Below, one piece after another: positions 45,011 to 55,648 of a stretch of 64,000 nucleotides of DNA. Location: assembly GCA_020912385.1 (NCBI GenBank), contig CP087206.1:3968001-4032000 (forward strand), given 5' to 3'. Numbering within the stretch: the stretch's first letter is position 1; each line of letters starts with the position of its first letter. The notes beneath the pieces are model-generated. The model did not search any database and had not been told where the DNA came from. It saw only the letters and a program-made list of their open reading frames with translations. Both the position numbers and the translations under genes were made by a program. This stretch comes from Neofusicoccum parvum (taxonomy: Eukaryota; Ascomycota; Dothideomycetes; Botryosphaeriales; Botryosphaeriaceae).

Positions 45011-46310
45011 ATGGCGACCTCTAGCAGTGAAAGCGCGGTGAGATCAATAAATGATCTAGCCTTCAACGTCGCGAGACTTGGGTACGACTATGGGATTCCT
45101 AACCGTCAACGGAACCAGGAACTCAACTGCGCGAGTGTGCGAAAATTGGCAGGAAAGTTGGAGGAAAACCTGAGCGGCTCTAAGGCAACGTGTCCCTCGT
45201 TGGACGGCACCCCACAGGAGCTTGGGGAATCCCCGAAAAACGCAGTACGCGTCCTATGGGTTGGCATGTGGATAGAAGATGGCGCCAATTATACCTCATC
45301 CGCCCTCCACAAGTCCAAGAAGAATCAAGCGACAACCCAGCGCGATGAAGCGTCAGCATCTGGAAGCGAAGTTCCCTCAAAGACACCCTCGAAAAGACCC
45401 AGATCTCAAATCGCAGCTGCGACGAAGAGGGGGCAGGAAATTAGTAATGCCATTGATTACACACTACTATCTCAAAGCCCAAACGCCGTCAGAGTCGTCG
45501 TCCCTCTCGGCAAGAAGACCGCGACCTATTACGGTTTGATCAACCTCGATAAGAAAACGGGCCTATGCGAGGGTATTCTGGTCCCCCAAGACGAGGTATT
45601 TTATTTCGCCGAGTTTCGCGATGACAAACTCGTCAACAATGAGGAAAGACGGCAAAAGTGGGGCCGTATCATCAGGGAGAAGATCAACAAAGACACGGTT
45701 TCATCGGTGAATAATTACGACAAGTCCCGCCTCGATGTTGCGCCGAATCTTTCTCTCGCCGACGAGGTCGTGAGACTGGGTACATCATACAGCATCACCA
45801 AGGGTGTCGAGTATTTGCGGTACCTGCGGAGGCTCTTAGAGCCTTACGACGACAAGGATGCTCACAAGTGGGACTCGGAAAAGAACGGCACGATCTTCAA
45901 ATTGATGAACCCGGGTCCTGTGATGACACTGGAAGAGGCTCAAAAGGCGGTTGAACAGCTGAAGGTAAGAAGGGTTGAACGAGGAGCTCGGTAGACACAT
46001 TTCTCACAATTCACTACAGGCCTTATACCCCTCAGATTGCAGGTTCGACGTCACCGCTGGAGAGCTACAAAGCGTATGCCAGGCGCTGCGGGACGCCGGA
46101 ATCGCGCTGGACTATAGGGAAGTTGGGATTTTCGTTTCAGAATTCGTTCAATGCCTCCGAATTGGAAAGGGAGAAGGCAAAACTCTGGCAGATCTTGCCA
46201 AGGATACATTCCAGTCCACAGCTTCAAGAATCCCAACCGACGATGGTCCACGCCCTGCGCTCTCCAACGATGTCCACGTCGCAGTACTGTCTGCATCTCA
46301 CGTGCATTAG
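45011..46310 (+). CDS. Hypothetical protein, possibly extended by a repeat-encoded tail
   Basis: Two exons: 45011-45964 and 46020-46310; 414 residues. TATAAA lies 87 bases upstream. Segments such as FNVARLGYDYGIPNRQRNQE, VVPLGKKTATYYGLINLDKK and DEVVRLGTSYSITKGVEYLR match no family I recognise; a basic Ser/Thr linker (SKTPSKRPRSQ) lies between them. After the TAG at 46308-46310 the same frame stays open for another 99 codons (NVDEVAGALQRMEDFLDDRI, then a DEVEGGQ repeat array) up to 46610. An unrecognised intron spanning the stop could therefore give a longer protein with an acidic heptad tail. Function is unknown. Confidence 0.55.
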
Positions 46311-46421
46311 GAAAACGTGGATGAGGTGGCTGGTGCATTACAAAGAATGGAAGATTTCCTCGACGATCGTATAGCCAACAGTCGGAGACTTTTGGACAGT
46401 CTGGAAGTCGGAGATGGACAG

Positions 46422-46608
46422 GGTGAGCTCGAAGATGGACAAGACGAGGTCGAAGGTGGACAAGACGAGGTCGAAGGTGGACAAGACGAGGTCGAAGGTG
46501 GACAAGACGAGGTCGAAGGTGGACAAGACGAGTTCGGAGGTGGACAAGATGAGTTCGAAGATGGACAAGATGAGTTCGAAGATGGACAAGATCAGTTCGA
46601 AGATTCCT
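46422..46608 (+). repeat. 21-bp minisatellite encoding 7-residue repeats
   Basis: About eight to nine head-to-tail units of GACGAGGTCGAAGGTGGACA plus A. The first units are nearly identical; later ones drift to GATGAGTTCGAAGATGGACA. Because 21 is divisible by 3, several frames stay open. One plus frame reads DEVEGGQ (acidic), continuous with the upstream gene's frame; another reads VDKTRSK (coiled-coil-like) from ATG 46414 to 46650; the complement reads LVHLRPR. Confidence 0.9.
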
Positions 46609-47037
46609 GAACAAGGACCTCGTTCGAATCGACGGAGCCACAACCCTTAAAGGATCTCTTAATACCCCCTTTTTCTTCTTGCTTTTTCGCTGCATTCATC
46701 TCCCAAAAGAAATTATAAAACAGTTGGAGTGGGAGAAAGGACAGATTGGACGGCACTGGCTGGAACCCGTGGCAGGGAAAAAAGGACTTCATGAATTTCA
46801 AAACTCAGTCATTATGAAGGGCTCGAAGATTGCTGAACAAGGACCTCATTTGGATCAACGGAGCCATAACCCTTAAAAGGTCATTTTTTTTTTCTTTACT
46901 GCATCCATCTCCTAAAAGAAATTGCAAAATGGTGGGAGTGGGAGAAAGGACAGATTGAACGGTACTGGATGGAACCTATGGCAGGAAGAAGGGATTTCAT
47001 GAACTTTAGTATACTTAGTCAGCACGAAGAACTCCAA
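46597..47037 (+). repeat. Diverged tandem duplication of about 226 bases
   Basis: Unit 1 (46597-46822) and unit 2 (46823 to about 47037) share TCGAAGATT, CTGAACAAGGACCTC, GGAGTGGGAGAAAGGACAGA and surrounding order, with substitutions and small indels. The first unit starts inside the last minisatellite unit, so the duplication postdates or abuts that array. Confidence 0.75.
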
Positions 47038-47371
47038 GAAATAGTTAAAAGCTCCTACTATCATGAAACAGTGGGATCGGCTACTCGTATTTATTTCTAA
47101 CGGAGGTCCTCGTATCAAGACGCTCTCAAAGCCTAGGATAAACCAAATTCTTAGCACGATAGCATTACCAATGGTAACTCTGTAGCATGCGGTGAGAATA
47201 TGCCGTGATATCAGTAAGCTTTATGAGCATTTGTATGTTTTGTACCATTAGATTTAATTCTGATATCTTGGTTTATCAAAGCCTGGGTTTCCGTTCGCAT
47301 GCCTGACACTCACTCGATTTTGTGCATAGGTGGAAGTCTGACCCAACCTCTGCTCTTTCCTGTCCCGTTTT

Positions 47372-48637
47372 TCACCCGTCAACCAGGATACCAGCAATCC
47401 TCAAACACAGGTCCAGAATCTCTAGGTGCTCATCCGCACCGTCAACCAGCCTCTTGTCTGTCTCGGAGAACACCAGTGTGATCTTGTTCTTCTTGAGATC
47501 CTCGACCTTCTCGTCAAACAACACCGTCTCGTACATTTGCTGGACCAACTGCGATGCGCTCCAGCCATCCGCGACCATATCCTCGACAGCCTTGGCAACC
47601 TCGGTGTAGACCTTGCCCTTCGCGCGCGGCTGCATAGCCTCATAAAGCCTCTCCATCGTAGGGCCAGGTATCACGCCCGCAATCTCCTCCACCACGGTCA
47701 CAGACACGGTCTTGCCGCCCTTGTCATCCACGTCCATCTCATCCTCATCGTCCACCACCTTGCCACCCTTCTTCACCGGCGCCGCCGCCTTCACCGCGCC
47801 CACCAGCCTCGCCGCGCTCTGCAAGAACGTAATCGCCTTCCGCAGGTCGCCTTCGCTCACGCGCACCAACGCGTCCACCGCGCCCTCCCCCAACGCCACG
47901 CCCTCATTCGCCGCAATGCCCTCTAACCGCTTCGCCGCACTGCCCGTGTCCAGACTCTTGAAGCGGAACTTCGAGCAGCGGCTCGCCAGCGGGTCGATGA
48001 TGCGGGTGACGTAGTTGCAGACGAGGCAGAAGCGGGTGATGCGCGAGTACGTCTCCATGGTGCGGCGTAGGGCGCTCTGCGCGTCCTGCGTCATGCTGTC
48101 GGCCTCGTCGAGGATGATGATCTTGAACGGCGGGCACGGGAACCGCTTGCGGTACTCGACCCCCGCCGGCCCCGCCGGCGGGTTGGACAGCTGCTGCCGC
48201 GCGAAGTTCTTGACCTTGTCCCGCACGATGCCGATGCCGCGCTCGTCCGACGCGTTGAGCTCCAGCACCCGCGTCTTGATCAGGTCGGGCCCGTACAGCT
48301 GCTTGGCGAGCGCGAGGATCGTGCTGGTTTTGCCGGTGCCGGGCGGCCCGTAGAAGAGCATGTGGGGGAGGTTGGAGGATTGGAGCGTGCGCGAGAGGAC
48401 GGTGATGGTGTGGTCTTGGGCGGTGACTTCGGTGAGGGACTTGGGGCGGCTGCATTGGAGAGCTGTGTGAGCGTTGTGTGTGGTTGAGCGGGTGGGCGGC
48501 GGCAATGGGTGTTGCGCTTACTATTTCTCGACCCATGGCTGCAGGCTGCTCGTCTCGGGCTTGGTGCTGGGAGCTTTCGAGGAGCTCGCGGCGGCGGCGG
48601 CGGCCTGGCGAGCTTTTAGGTCGAAGAAGTTGGCCAT
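47372..48637 (-). CDS. RFC2: Replication factor C subunit 2
   Basis: Minus strand, two exons: 48637-48522 and 48449-47372; 397 residues. It starts [12 protein letters not shown]; the intron falls within the conserved WVEKYRPKSL. Walker A is [20 protein letters not shown] (73-80), Walker [11 protein letters not shown] (about 150-159), the Arg-finger SRC motif [32 protein letters not shown] and [20 protein letters not shown] identify the yeast Rfc2/human RFC4 orthologue rather than the other small subunits. It is part of the clamp loader that places PCNA on DNA. An acidic insert ([15 protein letters not shown]) in the C-terminal collar region is longer than in yeast. It is divergent from the sulfatase. 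Confidence 0.95.
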
Positions 48638-49707
48638 GGCGACTGGGGCTGGCAGTGCTGGCGGAGAAGTGAGGGTGTGGTTGTTAATGAGCGGCGGTGG
48701 TGTTTTCGCGAGACGAAGAGCGACGCGTCGGAGCCGTGTCGTCGCGCGTCGGGTCTACACGTGATGACGCAATGCCATTAAATATTTAAGACCCTTCCTT
48801 CCCCTCCCGACCGCGCATAACCTTCGACTTCGGTTTTTTGATCCTTCTCGCAGAGCGCCAGTGCATGCACTCAGCCTTTTCACAGAGCTCATCCAGCTCA
48901 AAGCACCTTCGTCCCTGGGCCGTTGCAGCATCCGTCCGGACGCAAAAGCCCTCAAATCTGTGCATTGAAGCTATTCGGACGAATGCTCCAACTATCTCTA
49001 CAATTGTGCTTGTTCAGAGCATTTGAAACAGTTCGCCTTAATCGCAAGTCGCAGCACCTCACTTGATTACCATCAACCACTGATCTTCTTGGTCTCTGTC
49101 CCTCTCAACTGAGAGCTAAAGAGAAAGCTATGGCTCTGAGTCTTTTAGTTCCCTCCAAAAAATGCGCTTTCCTTGAAAATTGTCCTCCTTTCTATTTCCA
49201 CTTTCTCTTGCTTCATCTCCATGGCTTAGATGCCGCAAGCATGACTTGCAATTACCCCGCTCGACTTTGAGCGAGAGCCGATCATTAACGCACATTATCC
49301 GACATCAGATGGCCGAGCCGATGGAAGACGCGTGGAGGCAGGCCGATTGTGTCCCCACAACGAAATGGCGCAATCGCGCGCGACTGTTGCAACATCAAAT
49401 CCGTCGCCTATTTTGTTTTCAGGCAGCCAAGCCAGTCGTAGCACACTTCAGGTCTACCTGCCTTATCAGATATTTGGTCTTAAGGTCGAAGGGTCTGCAT
49501 GGTCGGCGTTCTGAAGCATCCTGCCCCGACGCTGCACATCTCACGCGGGGTTCCCTGCTCAACCCCGCCAAACATAAATCCTGGTCCTCCCGGAGAAATT
49601 GCTGTCCTCATCACTCCCATTTCTGTCTGTCAAAATTTTGACGTCGCTTCCTTTCTTCTCTATCATTGAATGAAAACGACCCGGAGGCACACATACGCAC
49701 AGTCCCG
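48638..49707. other. Divergent intergenic region with a repeat copy
   Basis: About 1.07 kb between the RFC2 and sulfatase starts, containing a diverged palindromic repeat copy at 48917-48997. An open frame at 49180-49641 shows no domain. Confidence 0.4.
48917..48997. repeat. Palindromic repeat family copy, diverged
   Basis: CGTTGCAGCATCCGTCCGGA at the left and TATTCGGACGAATGCTCCAA at the right, spaced as in other copies. Confidence 0.6.
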
Positions 49708-51374
49708 ATGGCAGCGTCGACTGGCTCCGGCATTCCTGCACCTGGGGACTATGTCCCATACACATTCCGCAAGGATCCCGTTCCATCTGGGCTTCCTAAC
49801 CCAAAGCCCAACCTGCTGATATTCATGCCGGATCAACTACGCTACGATGCTCTGTCATGCAACGGCAACAAAATTGTCAAGACGCCCAACATCGACGCCT
49901 TCGCCGCCCGGGGTACTCGCTTTACCAACTGCTTCGTTCAGGCTTCCGTATGCAGCCAGAGCCGCTGCAGCATGTTCACGGGCCAGTACCCGCACGTCAA
50001 TGGCCACCGCAGCATCGAGAACCTGATCAAGCCTTGGGAACCCAACGTTTTCCGCTCGCTGAAAGAGAGCGGGTACCACGTTGCCTGCCTGGCGCCCCGC
50101 GGAGACACCTTCGCTCCCACCGTCACCGAGCTCAGTGTGACAGAGTACGGTTTCCTCGAGACTCCAGAGCTCATGCCCAACTTCCGTGGTGCCTGGGGCG
50201 GGAAGAACGCACCGCCGGTGGACAAGGACGACATTTGGGGTCGTCTGTTCTACAGGGGCAAGAAGGACAGCAACGCTCCGTGGGACTACGACGAGTGCGC
50301 AGTGCGGAGTGCGGAGAAGTGGTTGAGCTGCCCGCCGAAGGAGCCGTGGGTGCTGTTCGTGCCTTTGATCTTCCCGCACTGCCCCTTCGCCGTCGAGGAG
50401 CCGTACTTCTCCATGTACAACCGCGGCGACATGACCGCGCCCGCGCAGCTGGCCGAAAAGGTGAGCCCACCTCCCTCCCGACAGCCCCACGTCCATCCAC
50501 CCCCACCGAACTAACGATCCACCAGACCGGCTACGAGCCCCGCTACATGCGCGTCATCCGCGAGCGCTACGGCACCGGCCGCGCCACGCCCGACATGTGG
50601 GCCGAAGTGATGGCGACCTACTACGGCATGATCACGCGGCTCGACGACCAGTTTGGCCGCATCGTGTCCCTCCTCGACGCCAACAACCTCTTCGACTCCA
50701 CCGCCACCCTCTTCTTCACCGACCACGGCGAGTACCTCGGCGACTACGGCCTGATCGAGAAGTGGCCGTCCGGCCTGTCCAACTCCCTCGTCCACGAGCC
50801 CCTCATCGTCGCCGGCGCCGGCCTGCCCGCCGGGAAGACCGTCGACGACATGGCCGAGATGGTGGATCTTGTGCCGACGCTCCTGCAGCTGGCGGGCGTC
50901 GGCGAGAACTGGGGCCACAATGGCGTGAGCCTGGTGCCGGCGCTGGTGGACGGAAAGGAGCACCCGAAGAAGTATGCGTACAGCGAAGGCGGGTTTTTGG
51001 TCACGGAGGAGCCGCTGCTCGAGCAGGCGCCTTGGCCGTACGATATCAAGGCGGGGTTGCAGCACGAGGATACGTCCCTCGTGGGGAAGGCGGTCGCGCT
51101 CAGGTCGAAGGAGTGGACGTATATCTATCGGTTGTATGAGCCGGCGGAGCTGTACTCGCGGCAAGGGGATGATCCGAGTGAGTTGCGGAACTTGGCGGCG
51201 GAGCCGGAGTACGCGCATGTGGTGAGGGGGCTGGAGAGCGTGGTGTTGAGGTGGATGGTGGAGACGGCGGATGTCATGCCGTGGACGAAGGATCCGAGGA
51301 GGGCGGAGGTGGATCTGGAGGATCCGAAGGTACAGTTCGAGAAGAGGAGGAAGGAGAGGGAGGCGGAGGTGTAG
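49708..51374 (+). CDS. Sulfatase (arylsulfatase/choline-sulfatase-like)
   Basis: Two exons: 49708-50460 and 50526-51374; 533 residues. The first in-frame ATG is 49708; the frame is open further 5' but without ATG. LLIFMPDQLRYDALSCNGNK followed by TPNIDAFAARGTRF is the metal-binding start of the sulfatase fold. SVCSQSRCSMFTGQYPH carries the Cys that is normally oxidised to formylglycine; the motif reads C-S-Q-S-R instead of the usual C-x-P-S-R. TLFFTDHGEYLGDYGLIEKW supplies the C-terminal metal ligands. No signal peptide is seen, so it is probably intracellular, scavenging sulfate from organic sulfate esters. The substrate cannot be assigned. Confidence 0.88.
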
Positions 51375-51602
51375 TGGGCTTGATAGAGCACGTCATACAC
51401 ATCATGTGGTAGGGGTTACACGATGAGTAATGGATAGCTCTAGACTACCAATCAGGTTCAGTATACAAAATATGTTGTGAACGCGACTGCGTTGCCTGAT
51501 TCGGCTAGCGTGTTCGCCCCGCAGGTTTGCTTCCTTGAAGTCGCGCGACTTCCTCGCCTGCACCTCACCCCGACTCTACCTTTGCCGACCGGGACCACTA
51601 CC

Positions 51603-52521
51603 ATGCAAAATATTCCAAAACACTGCGCTGACCCAATTATGCTGGGTCCAACGGCAGAGAGACCACAGAAGAGGCAAAAGACAGGACATACAATAGACGT
51701 CCCCAAGATGTGCATCAACTCCGAGGGTATCCTCGCACTGCACAACAGGGTCGTAAGTTCTCTGTCCAAATAATACCAGGTATCTCTTGCATCATTAACA
51801 TACATACCAGGAAGAGAAAAGCAGCAGCGTCTTTCGCTGGAATGACCTCAGCGGTGAGATCAAGAACCGCATCTACGACTACGCCCTCACCGAGGCCAAG
51901 CCCATCCGCCTCCGCGTAGACCTGGACGGCGTCATCAACCCCATCTTCCGCGACGACGACCCCGTCCGCCGTGCGATCGTCCCGAACCTGCTTCTCATCA
52001 ACAAGCAGACGCATCTCGAAGGCGCCCCGCTGCTCTACCACAACCACCTTTCCTTCTGCGACCCGGAGACCCTGTACTACTTCTTCAAGCGGCTGGGCCC
52101 CCAGACGAAGCAGCTGGTCGAGACGATCTCGGTCAGGCTGTGGCACCAGCTCTTCCTTCCCCACGACGGCATCTTCACCCAGCTCATCGGCGCCAGCAAC
52201 CTCCAGATGGTCAGGATCAAGGAGATGATGCCGTTGGATGGACCGCTGCTCACCGCAAAGGCACTCTGCAATGAGTCGGGTGTGCGCGGTTGGGTGATGT
52301 CGCTCGGACAGGACCATGCGCAGCGCGCCGCGGCTCTCGATCGGCTGCTGAGGTTCAGGGAAAAGGGCGCCCTCTTCCCGGTCCGTTTCACCCGCTCAAA
52401 AAGGAACGGAATCATGGAGTATATGGACTGGACTGACGAGGAAAAGGAGGTGTGGAGGCAGAAGGTGGAGCGGCAGTTTCGGCGTATGGTTAAGACACGT
52501 CTCGGGCTGATCTTGTCGTGA
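51603..52521 (+). CDS. F-box-like/2EXR-like family protein, paralogue 1
   Basis: Two exons: 51603-51752 and 51811-52521; 286 residues. The defining segment is VFRWNDLSGEIKNRIYDYAL followed by AIVPNLLLINKQTHLEGAPL and LYHNHLSFCDPETLYYFFKR. This L-P/S-G-E-x-K/R-N-R-I-Y pattern is widespread in Pleosporomycetidae-type and other fungal expansions annotated as F-box-like or 2EXR. Function is unknown; F-box-type adaptors recruit substrates to SCF ligases, but Skp1 binding is not demonstrable here. Paralogues lie at 53456-54253, 54644-55648 and as a relic near 56 kb. Confidence 0.75.
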
Positions 52522-52853
52522 GCTGGACTTCACCTCATTAGAGCTGGTGATGAGGTGCGCTTGGATCGTCTTGATTTGAGACTTAGTATTGACGCGAGGG
52601 CTTTCTGAACGTGGATCTGGGAATTTCAGGGTCGGAGAACTGGGAAACAAAGGATAATGCTGGTTCAAAGAGAATTTTAGGCTGCTGATCATGGATCGTT
52701 CATGAAGGAGGTACAAAGCTACACAATTAACCGTCAGCGAGCTTTATTAGTATATGAATACTCAGACACATTCAGAAAAAAGTCGAACATTCACCAAGCG
52801 ATGACATGGCTTGAAAGCACGAGAAGCCACACGTCTAAGAAAAGGCGGCCGTA

Positions 52854-53337
52854 CCCAAAATAACCCGTAGTTTGCCCGGTTCGCAGATTACAACCATTCG
52901 AATATTAAACAACCCCTAAGATCATTAGAGAAGGGATATCCTTACCTAATCCTGGACCAGCTGTCTTGGAAGCGGCGGTAGCTATGCGGGTAATGGCTAA
53001 GGCCTACAATTCTTGTTACGGTGTTGTAAAACCGACCTTGATAAGTTGACCTCGCGATTCTTGGCATGGCGTTGTAAAATCAACCTTGGTAGGTAAGTTA
53101 ACATCGCGATTCTTCGTATAATGTTGTAAACCCGACCTTGGTAGGTAAGCTAACCTCGGGAATCTTGGCATAGTGTTACAATTATTACGAGTCTTGGCCT
53201 GGGAGGAGGAGGAGGATCTTTCGGGCTAATAATAGGCGGCGCCACTGGCATAGGCAACTTAACATTAAACCCTAGGGGTTGCTTAATGTTCGAACGGTTA
53301 TAATCGGCGAATCGGGCTAACAAAGGGTTGTTTTGGG
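52854..53337. mobile_element. MITE-like element with 67-bp terminal inverted repeats and TA target duplication
   Basis: Left end CCCAAAATAACCCGTAGTTT (52854-52920) and right end 53271-53337, whose complement begins CCCAAAACAACCCTTTGTTA; the two arms agree over 67 bases with about 11 mismatches, mostly transitions. Both ends are flanked by TA (52852-52853 and 53338-53339), the target duplication of Tc1/mariner-type elements. The 484-base element has no open frame of note and is non-autonomous. Inside are about 3.4 tandem units of about 52 bases (53011-53183). It lies between two paralogous 2EXR-like genes. Confidence 0.85.
53011..53183 (+). repeat. Tandem ~52-base repeats inside the MITE
   Basis: Units start at 53011 (48 bases), 53059 (52), 53111 (52) and 53163 (partial). 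Shared words are TCTT, GTTGTAAA, CCTTGGTAGGTAAG and CTCGCGAT. Differences between units are mainly single substitutions plus one 4-base gap. Confidence 0.8.
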
Positions 53338-53455
53338 TAATTACCTCTAGTCACAATACAATACGACCCACCTCCTCTTTCTATTTTAAATACCAGGTAC
53401 CCTGATGTAATCCATGATTCACGTTCCTCGATGGGCCATTTCGCCGCTGATGGCC

Positions 53456-54253
53456 TCACATCGATTTCTTCAGCTCCGCCCGAAAACGATCTTCTATCAG
53501 CTGGTGAATTTCCATTAATTCCTCCGTGTCCATCTCCCTCGTCGATCCTCCATAGAACCTTGCCGTGTTCTCAAAAGACAGCCTTATCATCTTGTCAATC
53601 GCAGCGCATCGCTCTGCCCTGTTCGTGCCCACGCCGTTGAACCACATGCGTCCGTACTCGGTGGCGAAGATCAGAGCCGACAACGGGACCAGAGGAAGGT
53701 AGTCCACCTCGCCAAGAGTCACGGTCTGCAGATTCGTGACCTTTGTGGCGAGGACGTGCCATGGGACCTCGCGCGTGTCCGTCCACTTGCACACCGTGAT
53801 GTGCTTGATGCTCCCCAGCGCCCCGTTTGACTCGTTCTTGCGCATGAAGTGTCCGAAGGCGTGCGGGCTTAGGAATTTGAGGTGGTTGTCATACAGAAGC
53901 GGCGCGCCTTCGCGGTAGGTCTGCTTGTTGACGCGGAGGAGGTTGGGGGCGAGCTTGTTACGCGGTCTTGCGTCGGTGTGGTGGACCTCGCGGCAAAGGC
54001 GGTGCTCGTCGACCTTGTTATCGCCCTGGACATGCGGCTTATTACCTCTTTGGTAGTAGGAGTTAATGCTGACGGTGCCGCTGGTGGTCAGACATGCTTC
54101 GTAGATGCGGTTCTTGAGCTCGCCGGGCAGGTTGTTCCAGCGGAACAAGTGCCGGGCTGGAAGTGTTAGGAGGGTATCACTGCTGACATGGTGTCCGGCG
54201 ATGGTAATATCCTTGGTCTGGAGGGATATGGAAGACGGGGTGGAGTTTTTCAT
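53456..54253 (-). CDS. F-box-like/2EXR-like family protein, paralogue 2
   Basis: Single-exon minus-strand gene, 265 residues. HLFRWNNLPGELKNRIYEAC is the family signature; LAPNLLRVNKQTYREGAPLL and YDNHLKFLSPHAFGHFMRKN follow in the same order as in its neighbours. The C-terminal part (RAERCAAIDKMIRLSFENTA, then ELMEIHQLIEDRFRAELKK) closely parallels the relic at 55925-56275. It is divergent from paralogue 3 (390-base gap). No catalytic motif is visible. Confidence 0.75.
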   Translation of the reverse strand: MKNSTPSSISLQTKDITIAGHHVSSDTLLTLPARHLFRWNNLPGELKNRIYEACLTTSGTVSINSYYQRGNKPHVQGDNKVDEHRLCREVHHTDARPRNKLAPNLLRVNKQTYREGAPLLYDNHLKFLSPHAFGHFMRKNESNGALGSIKHITVCKWTDTREVPWHVLATKVTNLQTVTLGEVDYLPLVPLSALIFATEYGRMWFNGVGTNRAERCAAIDKMIRLSFENTARFYGGSTREMDTEELMEIHQLIEDRFRAELKKSM

Positions 54254-54643
54254 GATGTGGGTGTAGTCTTGCGTGTGGACGTGTGTCGTTGGAGATGCTC
54301 CAGCGGTGCGAAAGTGGAGGACCGATTGCGGTTATCGTGAAAGACAACGCTGGAGAAGAATGTAGAACAAGGTGGTACCCTTTAAAGCAGACGGAAGCAT
54401 TACCACGTGGCGGGGAAAGATGTTGGCTTGCTTTAAGACATGCCCGAAAGAGCCAGATGTGACTACAACTACGCCCGATCATAAGAAGTGAAAGTCGAAG
54501 CGATTTTCGCGCTAGCCGCCGGCTACATTGCCCTCCCGCAGAAAAGATAGATATAAGGCAGACACTTTCACATACGCACAGTTATTCGACTCCCAGCAAC
54601 CACAACACCTGCAACCTCACTCTCTGGCACACCAACCGTCAAC
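54254..54643. promoter_or_regulatory. Divergent promoter region between two paralogues
   Basis: This 390-base spacer separates the start codons of paralogues 2 (minus) and 3 (plus). No distinct element is recognised. Confidence 0.35.
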
Positions 54644-55648
54644 ATGGGGTGCTACCTCAGTCGTGCAGAGCCCGAGAGCAACCGCAAAAAGCTCAGCTCA
54701 GGTAACAAAGCGGTATGTAGTCACCACAATCGGCGACTTCACCAAGTGCTCATGGAATCGCAGGCTGGAGAGGATGACGACGAGATCCTGTCCAAGCGCC
54801 GGCGCACGAAACAGATCGTCCAACACATCATGCCCGCCGGGCTTAGAAAAGTTGCCGCCGCCGTCCAAAAAGCCAAAGACCCGTCGGCATTTCCTTGGAC
54901 CGACCTTCCTGGCGAGATCAAGAACCGCATTTACGACCTCACCTTGTCATCGCCCACACCTATCTGCATCGAGTCGCGGGATATATACTTACCCAAGCCG
55001 TACTCAAACCACAACAAGCGCTCGAACTTTCAAGACTTTGCGGACGAAGAGGGCACCGGCCGCTATGGCATCTTCAGCAAGCAGGCCAGATTGGTCCCGA
55101 ACCTCATCCTAATCAACAAGCAGACCTATCGCGAGGGTGCTCGGATCCTTTACCATAACAATCTTAACTTCTTGGACGCTGTTGCCTTCAACGTTTTCAT
55201 GATTCGACACGAAGCCTGCGAGTCTCTGAAGTGGCTCGAGCGCATCACTTTGGAGAGTCTCTTCAATACACAAATCGGATGTTATCTACTGGGTTTATAT
55301 GCCGATAACCTTCAGAGCCTCACTCTCAACAATCTCCCCGACCACTGCGACACGGGTTCCACCGCGATCCAACTCATCAACAACACTGCAGTTCAGCTCT
55401 GGGTTGTGGGATTTACAGGGTCATTAGTACTCGGTTATGTGGATCCGATCATGCTGTCTAGGAGTGTGCCTCGTGTAGATCTGATCAGGCTGTCTGAAAG
55501 TTCAGTTGATCGTGTATTGACAGTAGAGAACGGACTGGAGCCGACCGAGACAGAGGTGAAGAATGCGCACCAGCAGGTGGAGGAAAACTTTCAGATGGCA
55601 TTGAAGAACGCCATCAGAGATGAGTACGAAGATTTACTTCGCAGGTAA
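54644..55648 (+). CDS. F-box-like/2EXR-like family protein, paralogue 3
   Basis: The open frame is 334 codons. A 51-base intron with GTATGT donor and CAG acceptor (54713-54763) is likely and preserves the frame, giving about 317 residues. FPWTDLPGEIKNRIYDLTLS is the signature, followed by LVPNLILINKQTYREGARIL and YHNNLNFLDAVAFNVFMIRH. Unlike its paralogues it starts MGCYLSRAEPESNRKK: Gly2 with Cys3 resembles an N-myristoylation/palmitoylation signal, so it may be membrane-tethered (inference). A basic patch (SKRRRTKQ) precedes the signature. Confidence 0.75.
   Translation: MGCYLSRAEPESNRKKLSSGNKAVCSHHNRRLHQVLMESQAGEDDDEILSKRRRTKQIVQHIMPAGLRKVAAAVQKAKDPSAFPWTDLPGEIKNRIYDLTLSSPTPICIESRDIYLPKPYSNHNKRSNFQDFADEEGTGRYGIFSKQARLVPNLILINKQTYREGARILYHNNLNFLDAVAFNVFMIRHEACESLKWLERITLESLFNTQIGCYLLGLYADNLQSLTLNNLPDHCDTGSTAIQLINNTAVQLWVVGFTGSLVLGYVDPIMLSRSVPRVDLIRLSESSVDRVLTVENGLEPTETEVKNAHQQVEENFQMALKNAIRDEYEDLLRR

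Noticed and set aside
46422..46608. CRISPR-like array
   Set aside because: The units are contiguous 21-base tandem repeats with no spacers, in a eukaryotic genome.
46051..46695. Minus-strand 214-codon frame with LVHLR repeats
   Set aside because: It is the antisense reading of the 21-bp minisatellite, which keeps most frames open; it also overlaps the plus-strand gene.
50511..51218. Minus-strand frame over sulfatase exon 2
   Set aside because: It is antisense to a confident exon with conserved metal-ligand motifs.
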